Assembly (NCBI GenBank): GCA_030824555.1
Contig: JAVBXK010000046.1
Span: 1 to 64,000 of the forward strand
Direction of reading: 5' to 3'
DNA length: 64,000 nucleotides
Origin: a bacterium
GTDB lineage: Bacteria; Pseudomonadota; Gammaproteobacteria; Burkholderiales; Burkholderiaceae_C
This document shows positions 14,959 to 24,278 of this stretch, one piece after another. How positions within the stretch are numbered: the stretch's first letter is position 1; every line of letters begins with the position of its first letter. Made by a program: the position numbers and the translations under genes. Below the pieces are notes generated by a model that did not search any database, was not told where the DNA came from, and worked only from the letters and a program-made list of their open reading frames with translations.

Positions 14959-17472
14959 TCACCAGCCAGACGATGTCCACTCGCCTTGCTGGTAGTAGTG
15001 CGACTGGTCTTGCCACAGCAGCGCACGGTCGCGGCTGATGTCGCGCTCGCCAGCCACGGCTGCGGGCACCGGGGTGGTGGCGGTCAGGGTCTTGTTGCCC
15101 AGATTGACTTCGACGCGGTGCATCTCCGTGCGGCTGAAGGGTGCCCATTGGCTGGGTGCGGCGGGGCGGCTGCCGGACAGCACGCCGTCGTGCAGGCTGA
15201 CCGGCAGGCCGATGCGCACTGCGGCCTGGGCACCTTGTCCGCGCCATTGAAGGGCGATGCCGTGGTGGTCGTGCAGCACCGTCGCGCTGGTGCCGCGTTG
15301 GCCAATGATCTGGCGGCCCACCTCTGAAGGGCGGGTGGGGTCTGACACATCTATCAGCGAGAGCTTGACGCCCTGGTACCAGGCAAAACGGCCATCGCCA
15401 GCGCTGCCGTCGGCCACAGCGTCTTTGCCCACACCCAGCAACAGCGATTCGGTCAGGGGGAACAGGTAGTCGGAATAGCCGCTGACCTCCAGCTCACCCG
15501 CAATGGCGGGGTCGATCGGGTTTGACAGGTCCAGCACGTAGAGCGGATCAATCAGCCGGTAGGTGACCAGGTAACCACGCCCGCCCAGGAAGCGGGAGGC
15601 ATATAAATTCTCTCCGGGCTTGCCCAGCGATGCCGGTCGCCTGGCATTCGGCAGGCTGCCCACCAAGGCCAGTTCGCCGCCTTGCTCGCGCAGGATGCTC
15701 AGGCGGCCAGGGGAGTCGATGTCGGTGTCGGTTGACAAAGCGGTACTGCGGGTTGTCGTGGCAGCTGTGGTTGCAGTGGCTGGCGTGACAGCCACGTCCA
15801 TGGTTGTGGCCCACAGGCCAAACGTGGGCTCCGTCTGGGTGAGGACGCGCAGGTGCCCGTTGTGCTCGCCCATGCGGAATGACTTGCGGTTCTGGTCAAA
15901 CCCGAGGTGCCCCATCACGTTACCCGAGCCTTTGTAGCTGATTTGCAGGCCGTCCAGCCCGAACTGATGGATGTCGGTGCTGGTGCGCGGTGCGTAGCGC
16001 GGCATGCCGCTGGCATAGGTGTAGTCGTAACGGGTGGTGGCCAGGTACAGGTTGCGCTCGGACATGTAAAACGCTTCTGTGCCGCCCACGAAGCACCGGG
16101 CCTGGGTCAGCGGCTGGGTGGTGGTTCCCGTGGTGCCCGTGCCCAAATCCACAGCGACCAGCGTGATGAGGGTGGCGCTGGGCATGGCGTTGTCGGTCTG
16201 GGCCAGGCACTGGTCAGCCCGCACCAGGGGTTGCTTGGCACCACCGTCCACACTGAATGTGGGCTGCCAGGTGGTTGATGCCTGTGTGATGTCTGCGGGC
16301 AGTTGTGTCTGGCTGCGCATGACCAGGTACAGGGTGCTGCCCAGGCGGCGCGACCCGATCAGTTGCCCCTGCATGCGCAAGCTGCGCCGCACCGCCATGC
16401 GTTCTGGGTTGGCCACGTCGATCCACTTCACTTCAGTCGCCCCGTTGGCCCAGGCGTAAGGGGCAAACCACAGGGTGTACATGCCACCGCCCAGGGTGGA
16501 TTCGCCCACGGCCACCACCTGTTGCCGGTCGGCATCCAGGTAGAGCCCGGTGCCGGTCACGTCGGCAGACCAAGTCAGGGCCAGGCTGTCGGCTTCTTGC
16601 AGGGCGGCAGGTGTGGTGGCATTCAAACGGTGGCGGCGCAGCACGTTGCCAAAGCGGTTGGCATCCGGTGTGGAAAGTTCGCGGTTGACGGTTTGTGCCG
16701 CAACGGCCGGAGCGAAGCTGTAAACGGTTTGCCCGTCGGATTTGATCAGATCGGCTTCGTCCACACCGGCTTCCTGCAGGGTGGTGCCCGATACCGGTGC
16801 TGCAGGTGCAGGGGCCACAGCCGTGGGGGCGGTGGCAATGTCACCCACCGTCACCGTGCCTGTGTAGACCGATGTCCAACCCTGGTCACGCGTCTGACCC
16901 AGGTGCAACAAGTCGATCAACTGGGGTTCGGTCACGGGTTCGAGCACCCACGGTGCCAACCCTTTGCCCACGGTGTGCACTTGCTCGTACCGGCGTTGGG
17001 TCACCATCTCCGCAAAGGCATTGCCACCGCTGTTCAGGCCATAGCCCAGGTAAATGCGGGTGCCACCCAACCCCGTGGTGTTGTCCTGGTGGGCCAGGGT
17101 GACCGTGAGTGGCTCTGCACCCGCTGTGCCAGTCAATGCTGCAGGCACGGTGCTGGCATCTCTCACCGCCACCCATGTGCCCGCCGCGTTGCGTGCAAAC
17201 ACGGCATTGCCCAGGCTGGGGACCACGGCCACCACATAGGCTTCGAAGGCACGGCCAGCGTGAAGCGTGGCTGGCGTGAGCTGCGCGGTCAGGGTCAGTT
17301 GATCGGCCGTGCCGCTGCTGCGGGCTTGGGACATCTGAGCCAGTGCCCCTGGCGACGCGGCATCGGCAGCGACTGCCCAATGGGCCCAAACGCCACACAA
17401 CAACACGGCCACGCAGCCCAAACGACCCCTGCAAACCGCTGATGGGCGGCTCATGAAACGACGAATGGGCAT
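14959..17472 (-). CDS. Secreted beta-propeller domain protein (PF09826 type)
   Basis: An 837-aa protein from ATG 17472, chosen because AAGGAG lies 7 nt upstream. The signal peptide spans about residues 15-36 (CVAVLLCGVWAHWAVAADA). Residues 59-168 form a module also found at the end of the RCC1 protein at 59432-62020. After that the secreted beta-propeller family core begins with EAGVDEADLIKSDGQTVYSF and continues to the C-terminus (FLGGRGYLVTYRLIDPLYVL, SEVGRQIIGQRGTSATVLHD). The function of the family is unknown; members are exported. It converges on the ABM gene 14 bp away and has no operon partner. Confidence 0.87.
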   Translation of the reverse strand: MPIRRFMSRPSAVCRGRLGCVAVLLCGVWAHWAVAADAASPGALAQMSQARSSGTADQLTLTAQLTPATLHAGRAFEAYVVAVVPSLGNAVFARNAAGTWVAVRDASTVPAALTGTAGAEPLTVTLAHQDNTTGLGGTRIYLGYGLNSGGNAFAEMVTQRRYEQVHTVGKGLAPWVLEPVTEPQLIDLLHLGQTRDQGWTSVYTGTVTVGDIATAPTAVAPAPAAPVSGTTLQEAGVDEADLIKSDGQTVYSFAPAVAAQTVNRELSTPDANRFGNVLRRHRLNATTPAALQEADSLALTWSADVTGTGLYLDADRQQVVAVGESTLGGGMYTLWFAPYAWANGATEVKWIDVANPERMAVRRSLRMQGQLIGSRRLGSTLYLVMRSQTQLPADITQASTTWQPTFSVDGGAKQPLVRADQCLAQTDNAMPSATLITLVAVDLGTGTTGTTTQPLTQARCFVGGTEAFYMSERNLYLATTRYDYTYASGMPRYAPRTSTDIHQFGLDGLQISYKGSGNVMGHLGFDQNRKSFRMGEHNGHLRVLTQTEPTFGLWATTMDVAVTPATATTAATTTRSTALSTDTDIDSPGRLSILREQGGELALVGSLPNARRPASLGKPGENLYASRFLGGRGYLVTYRLIDPLYVLDLSNPIDPAIAGELEVSGYSDYLFPLTESLLLGVGKDAVADGSAGDGRFAWYQGVKLSLIDVSDPTRPSEVGRQIIGQRGTSATVLHDHHGIALQWRGQGAQAAVRIGLPVSLHDGVLSGSRPAAPSQWAPFSRTEMHRVEVNLGNKTLTATTPVPAAVAGERDISRDRALLWQDQSHYYQQGEWTSSGW

Positions 17473-17603
17473 GGCTTTTCTCCTTCGGGGCAGCGTAAAC
17501 GGCCAGTATGCATCTGCAGCCATGCGGCAGAAGGTGATGGCCATCACGGGGACACGTCAGATTGAATGGTGTGCAGACCGGTGTCTGCCCACCCACAGGG
17601 CAG

Positions 17604-18521
17604 TCAGGTGCGTCTGGCTGACACCACAATGCCGCCCACGATCAGCGCGAACGCCACCCCGTGGTACACCTTGGGCAATTCGCCCAGCACGGCTGCGGAC
17701 AGCACGGCGGCAAACAGCGGGGTCAGGTTGACAAAAAAACCGGCGGCCTGCGGGCCAGCGGCTGCCACGCCCGTGCCCCAGCAGTAGTACGCCACCAACG
17801 AAGGGCCAATGGCCACATAGGCCAGTGCCGCCAGCAGCGGCCAGCCCCATTGAATCTGCAGGTCAGGGGCCACAGCCCATTCCACGCCTGTGAACAAGCC
17901 GGACCACACCAGCCCGGGTACCACTTGAGCCATCAGCCAGGCGGCCCAGTCGTTGCGCAACGCGGGCGGGTCGGGTTGGTTGGCGGGTGGTTTGATCAGC
18001 AACCAGCTGTACCAGCTCCAGGCGGCGGTGGCCAGCAGCATCAGCACGTCGCCGGGCACCAGGCGCAGGGCCAGCAGCTGGTTCACGTCTCCACGGGTCA
18101 GCACCGTCAGCACGCCGGTGGTGGACAGCAGCACCCCCCACTTTTGCTGGCGGCTGATGTGGGCACCGAAAAACAGCCGCCCCAGGCCCAGCATGAAAAT
18201 GGGCATGCTGGCCCCCACCAGGGTGACGTTCAGGGGCGTGGATGTTTTCAGCGCCATGTATTGCAGCGCGTTGTAGCAGCCCATGCCCAGCAACCCCAAC
18301 AGTGCCATGCGCCGCCAGTGCGGCCACAGGGGGCTGCTGGGCTTGAGCACCCATGCGGCCAGCGGCAGCAGCAGCAACAGCGCCACCAGCCAGCGCACCA
18401 GGTTGAACGTGATGGGGGGGATGGCCCCAACCATCAGCCTGCCCACCACGGCATTGCCCGCCCACAGCAGAGGCGGGATGGTCAGCAGCAGGGCGGTGCG
18501 CGGTGTCAGGTGAACGGTCAT
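17604..18521 (-). CDS. DMT-superfamily transporter (EamA)
   Basis: This 305-residue membrane protein has two EamA repeats of five helices each. Helix 1 is ALLLTIPPLLWAGNAVVGRL. The end of the second repeat reads FVNLTPLFAAVLSAAVLGE, the usual EamA signature. Such carriers export amino acids, nucleosides or drugs. The start is ATG 18521, which has a weak ribosome site; the open frame continues upstream only over sequence antisense to the MipA-like gene, which is not coding on this strand. It is divergent from that gene. The substrate cannot be told from sequence. Confidence 0.9.
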   Translation of the reverse strand: MTVHLTPRTALLLTIPPLLWAGNAVVGRLMVGAIPPITFNLVRWLVALLLLLPLAAWVLKPSSPLWPHWRRMALLGLLGMGCYNALQYMALKTSTPLNVTLVGASMPIFMLGLGRLFFGAHISRQQKWGVLLSTTGVLTVLTRGDVNQLLALRLVPGDVLMLLATAAWSWYSWLLIKPPANQPDPPALRNDWAAWLMAQVVPGLVWSGLFTGVEWAVAPDLQIQWGWPLLAALAYVAIGPSLVAYYCWGTGVAAAGPQAAGFFVNLTPLFAAVLSAAVLGELPKVYHGVAFALIVGGIVVSARRT

Positions 18522-18635
18522 GTGCAGGGGCTTGGTGGGGGGCGTTGCACTGTACGTCAATCGTGTGTCGGGCGCTGTCACCCGGTTATCCCTTCTGGCA
18601 CAAGGTGCGCTGTCAGCTGGGGCATACTGATTTCC

Positions 18636-19508
18636 ATGAAACGCGCTCACCCATTTTTCACCCCCCGTGTGGCCATGGCCATGTTGTGCACCTTGGTTCC
18701 ACTGGCAGTTGTGCATGCCCAAGGCCTGTTGTTGCCACCGGGCGTGGAGCCTGCTGCTGCCACGGCGAACGTCGAAACGCCTGTGGGTGACGGCAAAGAC
18801 CGCTGGGTGCTGGGGGCCACGCTCAGCTCCACGCCCAGCTACACCGGTGGCACCGAGCGGTCCTTGGGTCTGCGGCCTGTGCTGGCCGGGCGGGTGGGGC
18901 GCTGGACCGTTTCTTCGTCGTCGGCCCGTGGGCTGGCCGGGGTCGAACTGGCGGGTGGCGTGAGCACCACAGTGGCCCAGACCGAGCGCTGGAGCCTGGG
19001 TGTGGCTGCGCGCCTGACCCATGGCCGAAGCAGCTCGGACGATGCCATGCTCAGTGGCCTGCCCGACATCAAGTCGTCCATCGGCATCCGTGCATCGGCA
19101 CGTTACACCCTGGCACCGGGCTGGCGGCTGACGGGCAGCCTGCAGCAAGACCTGTTGCACGCCCAAGGCTTGCGCGGGGTGTTGGGCCTGGGTTGGACGC
19201 AACCAGTGGGCGGCGGCTGGGTGCTGGATGTGAACGGTGGCATCAACCTGGCCAACGCACGGGCCATGAACACGTTTTTCGGGGTGGCCGAATCGGGCGC
19301 TCGCCCAGGGCGTCCGGTCTGGCAGGCCGGTGGCGGGCTGGAATCGTGGTTTTGGGGCGTGGGCGTGGTGCGTGCACTGTCTCCACACTGGCGCGTCGCG
19401 GGCAGCATCGGGCGTGGCACGTTGTTGGGTGACGCGGCGCGCAGCCCGCTCACCGTGCACCGCAGCGGCAACGTGGCCCAGGTCAGTCTGGCCTACGTGG
19501 GCTGGTGA
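18636..19508 (+). CDS. MipA/OmpV-family outer-membrane protein
   Basis: A 290-aa protein from ATG 18636 with a signal peptide (residues 1 to about 26, ending VVHAQG). The mature part is an alternating-hydrophobic beta-barrel: WVLGATLSSTPSYTGGTERS matches the opening signature of the MipA/OmpV family, and the chain ends in VSLAYVGW with the aromatic C-terminus of outer-membrane barrels. In Escherichia coli MipA is a scaffold for murein enzymes, while other members are general outer-membrane proteins. The quinone reductase gene begins 44 bp downstream. Confidence 0.87.
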   Translation: MKRAHPFFTPRVAMAMLCTLVPLAVVHAQGLLLPPGVEPAAATANVETPVGDGKDRWVLGATLSSTPSYTGGTERSLGLRPVLAGRVGRWTVSSSSARGLAGVELAGGVSTTVAQTERWSLGVAARLTHGRSSSDDAMLSGLPDIKSSIGIRASARYTLAPGWRLTGSLQQDLLHAQGLRGVLGLGWTQPVGGGWVLDVNGGINLANARAMNTFFGVAESGARPGRPVWQAGGGLESWFWGVGVVRALSPHWRVAGSIGRGTLLGDAARSPLTVHRSGNVAQVSLAYVGW

Positions 19509-19552
19509 AGCCGGATTTTCATTTTTTCCAACCACATAAAGAGGACGACAAC

Positions 19553-20548
19553 ATGAGCAACACCCTTTCCAAAGCCATACAGATCAGCCAACCCGGCGGG
19601 CCCGAGGCCATGGCCCTGGTGGATGTGCCCGTGGGTGACCCTGGTCCGGGCCAGGTTCGCATCGAACACAAAGCCATTGGCCTGAACTACATCGACGTGT
19701 ACCAGCGCACAGGTCTGTACCCGCTGCCGTTGCCTTTGACACTGGGCATGGAGGGGGCGGGCGTGGTCGAGGCGGTGGGCGAGGGCGTGACCCACCTGGC
19801 CGTGGGCGACCGCGTGGCCTACGCCGCCAACCCACCCGGCAGCTACAGCCAGCGCCGCGTCATGCCCGCCATGAACGTGTGCAAACTGCCCGATGCCATC
19901 GGTTTCGAGACCGGCGCGGCCATGATGCTCAAGGGCCTGACGGCGCAATACCTGCTCAAACGCTGCAAGCCGGTCGAGGGGCTGGAGGCGGGCGACTTCG
20001 TGCTGTTCCATGCCGCTGCCGGGGGTGTGGGCCTGATCGCCTGCCAATGGGCCAAGGCATTGGGCTTGCGGCTCATTGCCACAGCAGGTTCAGATGAAAA
20101 ATGCCGCCTGGCGCTTGAAAATGGTGCGGAGTTTGCTATTAATTACAGTGCAGATAACTTCGCAACCCGCGTGAAAGACATCACCGCAGGGCAGGGTGTG
20201 AAAGTGGTTTACGACAGCGTGGGCAAGGACACCTGGGACGGCTCGCTCGACTGCCTGCGCCCGTTTGGCCTGATGGTCAGCTTTGGCAACGCCAGTGGCC
20301 CCGTGCCGCCGTTTGCGCCCGGCTTGCTGGGCCCCAAGGGCTCGTTGTACCTCACACGGCAGACGCTGTTTTCCCACATCACCAGCCGCGAACGCACGCA
20401 GGCCATGGCCGACGAGCTGTTTGCCGTGGTGCAAAGCGGCGCGGTCCACATCCGCATCGACCAGCGCTTTGCACTGGCCGATGTGCAAGCCGCACACCGC
20501 AGCCTGGAGGCGCGCCAGACCACGGGTTGCACCATCTTGTTGCCGTGA
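19553..20548 (+). CDS. Zinc-independent NADPH:quinone oxidoreductase (QOR-type MDR)
   Basis: A 331-residue medium-chain reductase, started at ATG 19553 because GAGGA lies 8 nt upstream. It lacks the zinc ligands of alcohol dehydrogenases. The family features are NYIDVYQRTGLYPLPLPLTL, GMEGAGVVEAVG and the Rossmann motif HAAAGGVGLIACQWAKALG; VVYDSVGKDTW belongs to the quinone oxidoreductase signature. It would reduce quinones using NADPH in the cytoplasm. Positions 20097-20145 are an AT-rich dispersed element, read in frame as part of EKCRLALENGAEFAINYS in the variable segment after the nucleotide-binding loop. Confidence 0.92.
   Translation: MSNTLSKAIQISQPGGPEAMALVDVPVGDPGPGQVRIEHKAIGLNYIDVYQRTGLYPLPLPLTLGMEGAGVVEAVGEGVTHLAVGDRVAYAANPPGSYSQRRVMPAMNVCKLPDAIGFETGAAMMLKGLTAQYLLKRCKPVEGLEAGDFVLFHAAAGGVGLIACQWAKALGLRLIATAGSDEKCRLALENGAEFAINYSADNFATRVKDITAGQGVKVVYDSVGKDTWDGSLDCLRPFGLMVSFGNASGPVPPFAPGLLGPKGSLYLTRQTLFSHITSRERTQAMADELFAVVQSGAVHIRIDQRFALADVQAAHRSLEARQTTGCTILLP
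20097..20145 (+). repeat. Dispersed AT-rich element, copy 3 (inside quinone oxidoreductase)
   Basis: AAAAATGCCGCCTGG is followed by CGCTT, exactly 18 nt, then GCTATTAATTA. It is in frame in the coding sequence and clearly AT-richer than the surrounding gene. Confidence 0.5.
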
Positions 20549-20606
20549 TCGGCTGAAGCGGCACGGCTTGGCCCAGTCAGGGCAATGGACTATATTGGCG
20601 CTTGAC

Positions 20607-22985
20607 ATGAGCACGCCGTCACCCCTTTCCACCGACCCCACGCCAATCGATGCAGACAGTGTGTCGACCGTGTCGCCACCTGGGCCGCCCGATGTGGTTC
20701 ACATGCCCATGCAGGGGACACTGCGGCGGCGGCTGATTGGGTACATCGTGTTCGTGTTCGTCTCGGTGGGGGTGCTGGTGCTGGCCCTCAGCTACTTTGT
20801 GCTGAACCGGTCCTTTGACACCTTTGAGCGCGCTGCCGCCGCCGAAGCCATTACCAGGGTGCAAACCGTTTTGCGCCGTGACAGCCAGACGCTGGGCGAA
20901 ATAGCGGTTGATTACGCCTACTGGGACGACATCTACGCCTTCATGGTTGATCAGGACGGCACGTTCATGGATGACAACTTCACGTTGGCATCCATGCGCA
21001 ACCTGCGCGTGCAGACTGCTCTGGTGCTGGACCTGAAGGGCGAGCCCGTGGCCATTCGGCACGTGCAAGACGGCACCCTGCAAACCGCATTGCCCGCCAG
21101 TTGGTTGGCTGCGTTGGCCGGCCCGGCTGTGGCCCGAGCCTGTGAGGCAGCCGGGCAGGGCCTGATCTGGGCTGGAAACGACGCCATGACCGTTGGCCAT
21201 GCCCCCATACGCAACACCGCGACCGACCGGCCAGCCAGGGGGTGTTTTGTGCTGGTGCGCCACTTGGATGATGCCTATCATGCGTCGGTTGCCGAGCTGG
21301 TCGGCTCCGGTTTCAAGTTGGGGCGCGAGCCTGAGGTGCGCACCTCGCAGGTGCTGTTGTCCAACGGACGTTGGTTTGCCGAAACGTCTCTCAAACCGTG
21401 GCCTGCGTCGCTCTCCATCGAAAACGAACCCAGCCTGGTCGAGGAGCGGGGCTGGATCATGGGCATGATGTCCAGCGGTCAGGTGGTGCTGTCGCTGTCA
21501 GCCATTGCCATGCTGTATGCGTTGCTGCACGTGATGGTGGTGAGGCGGTTGGTGGGGTTTTCCAGGCTGGCCGATGAATACCGGGAAACGCGCGATTGGT
21601 CCATCACCTGGCCCGCCAAAGGCCGGGACGAGATCGACAACCTGGGCCACTCGCTCAACGAACTGGTCAAGCAACTGCATTGGCAGGTGGAGCACAACGC
21701 GACGCACGATGGCCTGACCGGCCTGCTCAACCGCCAGGGCCTGGAGCGGGTGTTGTCCGAGCTGCCGTTTCACTCGTTCGAGCACCGCAGCCGCACCAGT
21801 TGCCTGTTGCTGATCGATCTGGACAATTTCAAAGTCGTGAACGATGGCTTCGGTCATGACGTGGGGGACGCATTGCTCTGCCACGTGGCCATGCAGCTTG
21901 GCGGCTCTGTGCGGCAGGGCGACATCGTGGCCCGCGTGGGTGGGGACGCGTTTGCCGTGCTGTTGCAGTCGGTGCAGCGCGAATCGGTGGACGAGTTTTC
22001 TCAGCGCATCCTGGCCAACATGCGGGTGCCGCTCACGCACGGTGAACTGCAAGTGGCCACCACCGGCTCGGTGGGGTTGGCGTTTTGTGACGGGGTGTCG
22101 GGCCCCGCTGAACTGCTGCGCAACGCCGACCTGGCCATGTCACAAGCCAAGCAGCTGGGGCGCGACGTGTGTGCACAGTTCAACGACGCGCTCAGGGTCG
22201 AAGCGCAGCGGCGCAACAAACTTGAGCAGGCCCTGCGCCTGGCGGTGCGGGACGACGCCATTCAGGTGGTGTTTCAGCCGGTGGTGGACGTGAGCAGCAA
22301 CCGGGTGGTGGGCATGGAGGCCTTGGCCCGGTGGTCGTTGGACGGCGAAGCGGTGCCCCCAGCCGAGTTCATCCCGGTTGCAGAGGAAACGGGGCTGATC
22401 GGCAAACTGGGCATGCAAGTGCTGGACCGCAGCTGTGCCATGGTGGCGCGTCTGCGTGACCTGGGGCATGACCTGCCGTGCAGCGTCAACCTGTCACTGC
22501 GCCAGTTTGTGGACTACAACCTGGTGGAAGACGTGCCACGCGTGGTGTTCGCACATGGGCTCCCAGCTTCGAGCATTCGGCTGGAAATCACGGAAAGCCT
22601 GGTGGCACATTCCGAAGCCTCTCTGGTGCTGGCCATGTCGGAGCTGCACAAATTGGGGTTCGAGTTCCAACTCGACGACTTCGGTACCGGGCAGTCGTCT
22701 TTGTATCGTTTGCAAGCGCTGCCGTTCCAAACGATCAAGATCGACCGCAGCTTCGTGGTGCCGCTGGAGCGTGGTGACGAAGTCATGGTGCGCACCGTCA
22801 AGGAGCTCGCCCGTGAGCTGAACCTGCACGTGGTGGCCGAAGGGGTGGAGACGCAAACCCAGCTCGACACGCTGCGTACCTTGGGGGTGCACCGCATCCA
22901 GGGCTTCATCATCGCGCGGCCCATGTCCGATGCCGCCTTGTTGCACTGGCTGGCCACCACGTCATACAAAAGCCGTGGCGATTGA
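20607..22985 (+). CDS. Membrane CHASE4-GGDEF-EAL protein, likely c-di-GMP phosphodiesterase
   Basis: A 792-aa protein from ATG 20607. Helix 1 is at about residues 47-70 (YIVFVFVSVGVLVLALSYFV). A periplasmic CHASE4 sensor follows (DYAYWDDIYAFM), then helix 2 near residues 290-310 and a HAMP-like linker. The GGDEF domain has GGDAF in place of GG(D/E)EF, so cyclase activity is doubtful, though it might bind GTP. The EAL domain keeps GMEALARW, DDFGTGQSSLY and KIDRSF, and VVAEGVET is present. These are the catalytic motifs of c-di-GMP hydrolases. It probably lowers c-di-GMP in response to an external signal. It stands alone between unrelated genes. Confidence 0.92.
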   Translation: MSTPSPLSTDPTPIDADSVSTVSPPGPPDVVHMPMQGTLRRRLIGYIVFVFVSVGVLVLALSYFVLNRSFDTFERAAAAEAITRVQTVLRRDSQTLGEIAVDYAYWDDIYAFMVDQDGTFMDDNFTLASMRNLRVQTALVLDLKGEPVAIRHVQDGTLQTALPASWLAALAGPAVARACEAAGQGLIWAGNDAMTVGHAPIRNTATDRPARGCFVLVRHLDDAYHASVAELVGSGFKLGREPEVRTSQVLLSNGRWFAETSLKPWPASLSIENEPSLVEERGWIMGMMSSGQVVLSLSAIAMLYALLHVMVVRRLVGFSRLADEYRETRDWSITWPAKGRDEIDNLGHSLNELVKQLHWQVEHNATHDGLTGLLNRQGLERVLSELPFHSFEHRSRTSCLLLIDLDNFKVVNDGFGHDVGDALLCHVAMQLGGSVRQGDIVARVGGDAFAVLLQSVQRESVDEFSQRILANMRVPLTHGELQVATTGSVGLAFCDGVSGPAELLRNADLAMSQAKQLGRDVCAQFNDALRVEAQRRNKLEQALRLAVRDDAIQVVFQPVVDVSSNRVVGMEALARWSLDGEAVPPAEFIPVAEETGLIGKLGMQVLDRSCAMVARLRDLGHDLPCSVNLSLRQFVDYNLVEDVPRVVFAHGLPASSIRLEITESLVAHSEASLVLAMSELHKLGFEFQLDDFGTGQSSLYRLQALPFQTIKIDRSFVVPLERGDEVMVRTVKELARELNLHVVAEGVETQTQLDTLRTLGVHRIQGFIIARPMSDAALLHWLATTSYKSRGD

Positions 22986-23144
22986 CGGGCTGTTTCAGCC
23001 CTGCTTGCCTCAGCCAAGGGCGTGTGGATGTGCTGACAGCTTCGCGATACCGATTGCGTCAATATCTGAGCAGCGTACATCTGTTACACCTGTCTCAGGA
23101 GCCCGGATGCCCAGACCGGGTCAGTTTTCAACCCAGGAGAGTTT

Positions 23145-23366
23145 ATGTTTCCAGAATACCGCGACCTCATCACCCAACTCAAAAGCCAAGACGCTCACTT
23201 CACCCGCCTGTTCGACAAGCACAACGAGCTGGATCAGAAAATCAGGAACATGGAGGCACACATTGAGCCGGGTTCACCGGTTGAAATTGAAGTGCTGAAG
23301 AAAGAAAAACTGGTGCTCAAAGACCAGCTGTACACGGTCCTGAAAAAGGCTGAAGCCACCAAGTAA
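23145..23366 (+). CDS. YdcH/DUF465-family small protein
   Basis: A 73-residue all-helical protein with the family signature FPEYRDLITQLKSQDAHFTR near the start and LKKEKLVLKDQLYTVLKKAE at the end, suggesting a coiled-coil hairpin. An AGGAG-type site lies just before ATG 23145. The family is widespread in proteobacteria and its function is not known. The Nudix gene starts 1 bp after its stop codon, so translation is probably coupled. Confidence 0.9.
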   Translation: MFPEYRDLITQLKSQDAHFTRLFDKHNELDQKIRNMEAHIEPGSPVEIEVLKKEKLVLKDQLYTVLKKAEATK

Positions 23367-23367
23367 C

Positions 23368-24201
23368 GTGTGGTTCAGCCCCCAAGACCTCGCCCGTTGG
23401 CGCGATGCGGTCCACCAGCCGCCACGCGCACCGCGTGTGCCGCTGTGGTTGGGGGCACACCAGGTGGGCTCTGTCGAGCCCGCCACTTGGGCACACCTGT
23501 TACCTGCTCTGGCGCGGGCGGGGCATGTGCCCGATCAGGTCATTCAATATACAGAGCAAACAAATCAATGTATATATGCGGTAAGGCCTGATTTTTCTTC
23601 TAATTTTGGCCTCATCTCGACTGCGTTGGCGCAAGCCGGTGCAGCAGGCCCATGGCGCAACGAGCTGATGCCGGTGCGCGCGGCCGATGGCACCGTGTGT
23701 GCCACCGTTGAGCGGGGGGCCGTGCGCGTGTTGGGCATTGCCACCCAGGCCGTTCACCTGGTGGGCTGGCGCAGCGACGGCTGCCTGTGGCTGCAGCAAC
23801 GCGCCTTCACCAAGCCCAACGATCCTGGCCTGTGGGACACCCTGATGGGTGGCACGGTGTCAGCCGGCGAAACCGTGCAACAGACGCTGGTGCGCGAAAC
23901 CTGGGAAGAGGCCGGGCTGCACCTGGCCGACCTGACCGGTTTGCGTTGGGGTGGCCAGTTCACCGCCAGCCGCCACGTCCCCGATGGGGGCGGGGCAGGC
24001 TACCTGCTGGAAGACACACACTGGTACACCGTGCAGGTGCCTGATGGCCTGTTGCCGTGCAACCAGGATGGCGAGGTGGACCACTTCGAGGCCTGGACAC
24101 CACAGGCCGTGGCCGATGCCATGCAGGCGGGTCTGTTCACGCCCGAGGCCTGCTGGGTGCTGTCGCAGGTGCTGATGCAAGGCTCGGGTCAGCGAGGGTG
24201 A
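23368..24201 (+). CDS. Nudix hydrolase (DUF4743/thiamine-pyrophosphokinase-related type)
   Basis: A 277-aa protein with a GTG start at 23368, coupled to the preceding stop. Residues about 1-115 are the DUF4743-type N-terminal domain. The Nudix box GGTVSAGETVQQTLVRETWE, followed by EAGL, fits G-x5-E-x7-REUxEExGU and supplies the metal-binding Glu residues. Relatives hydrolyse nucleoside diphosphate compounds, and some act on damaged thiamine derivatives. An AT-rich dispersed element occupies 23542-23597 within the N-terminal domain, read as part of QYTEQTNQCIYAVRPDFSSN. The porin terminator begins 1 bp after the stop codon. Confidence 0.9.
   Translation: MWFSPQDLARWRDAVHQPPRAPRVPLWLGAHQVGSVEPATWAHLLPALARAGHVPDQVIQYTEQTNQCIYAVRPDFSSNFGLISTALAQAGAAGPWRNELMPVRAADGTVCATVERGAVRVLGIATQAVHLVGWRSDGCLWLQQRAFTKPNDPGLWDTLMGGTVSAGETVQQTLVRETWEEAGLHLADLTGLRWGGQFTASRHVPDGGGAGYLLEDTHWYTVQVPDGLLPCNQDGEVDHFEAWTPQAVADAMQAGLFTPEACWVLSQVLMQGSGQRG
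23542..23597 (-). repeat. Dispersed AT-rich element, copy 5 (inside Nudix gene, antisense)
   Basis: On the minus strand AAAAATCAGGCCTTAC is followed by CGCAT, 18 nt, then GCTCT, a degenerate copy. The GGCCTTACCGC part is identical to the acnD copy. Confidence 0.42.
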
Positions 24202-24202
24202 C

Positions 24203-24231
24203 AAAAAAAGCCGCCCGGTGTTCCGGACGGC
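24203..24231 (-). terminator. Rho-independent terminator of the porin gene
   Basis: On the minus strand GCCGTCCGG, loop AACA and CCGGGCGGC form a 9-bp stem (one G-T pair), followed directly by seven T. It lies 48 bp after the porin stop. Read from the plus strand it has no T-run, so it serves the porin mainly. Confidence 0.85.
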
Positions 24232-24278
24232 AAACCCCTTGAAGACTCTGTTTGTTGTTCAGCCAAGCACTGGCTTCA

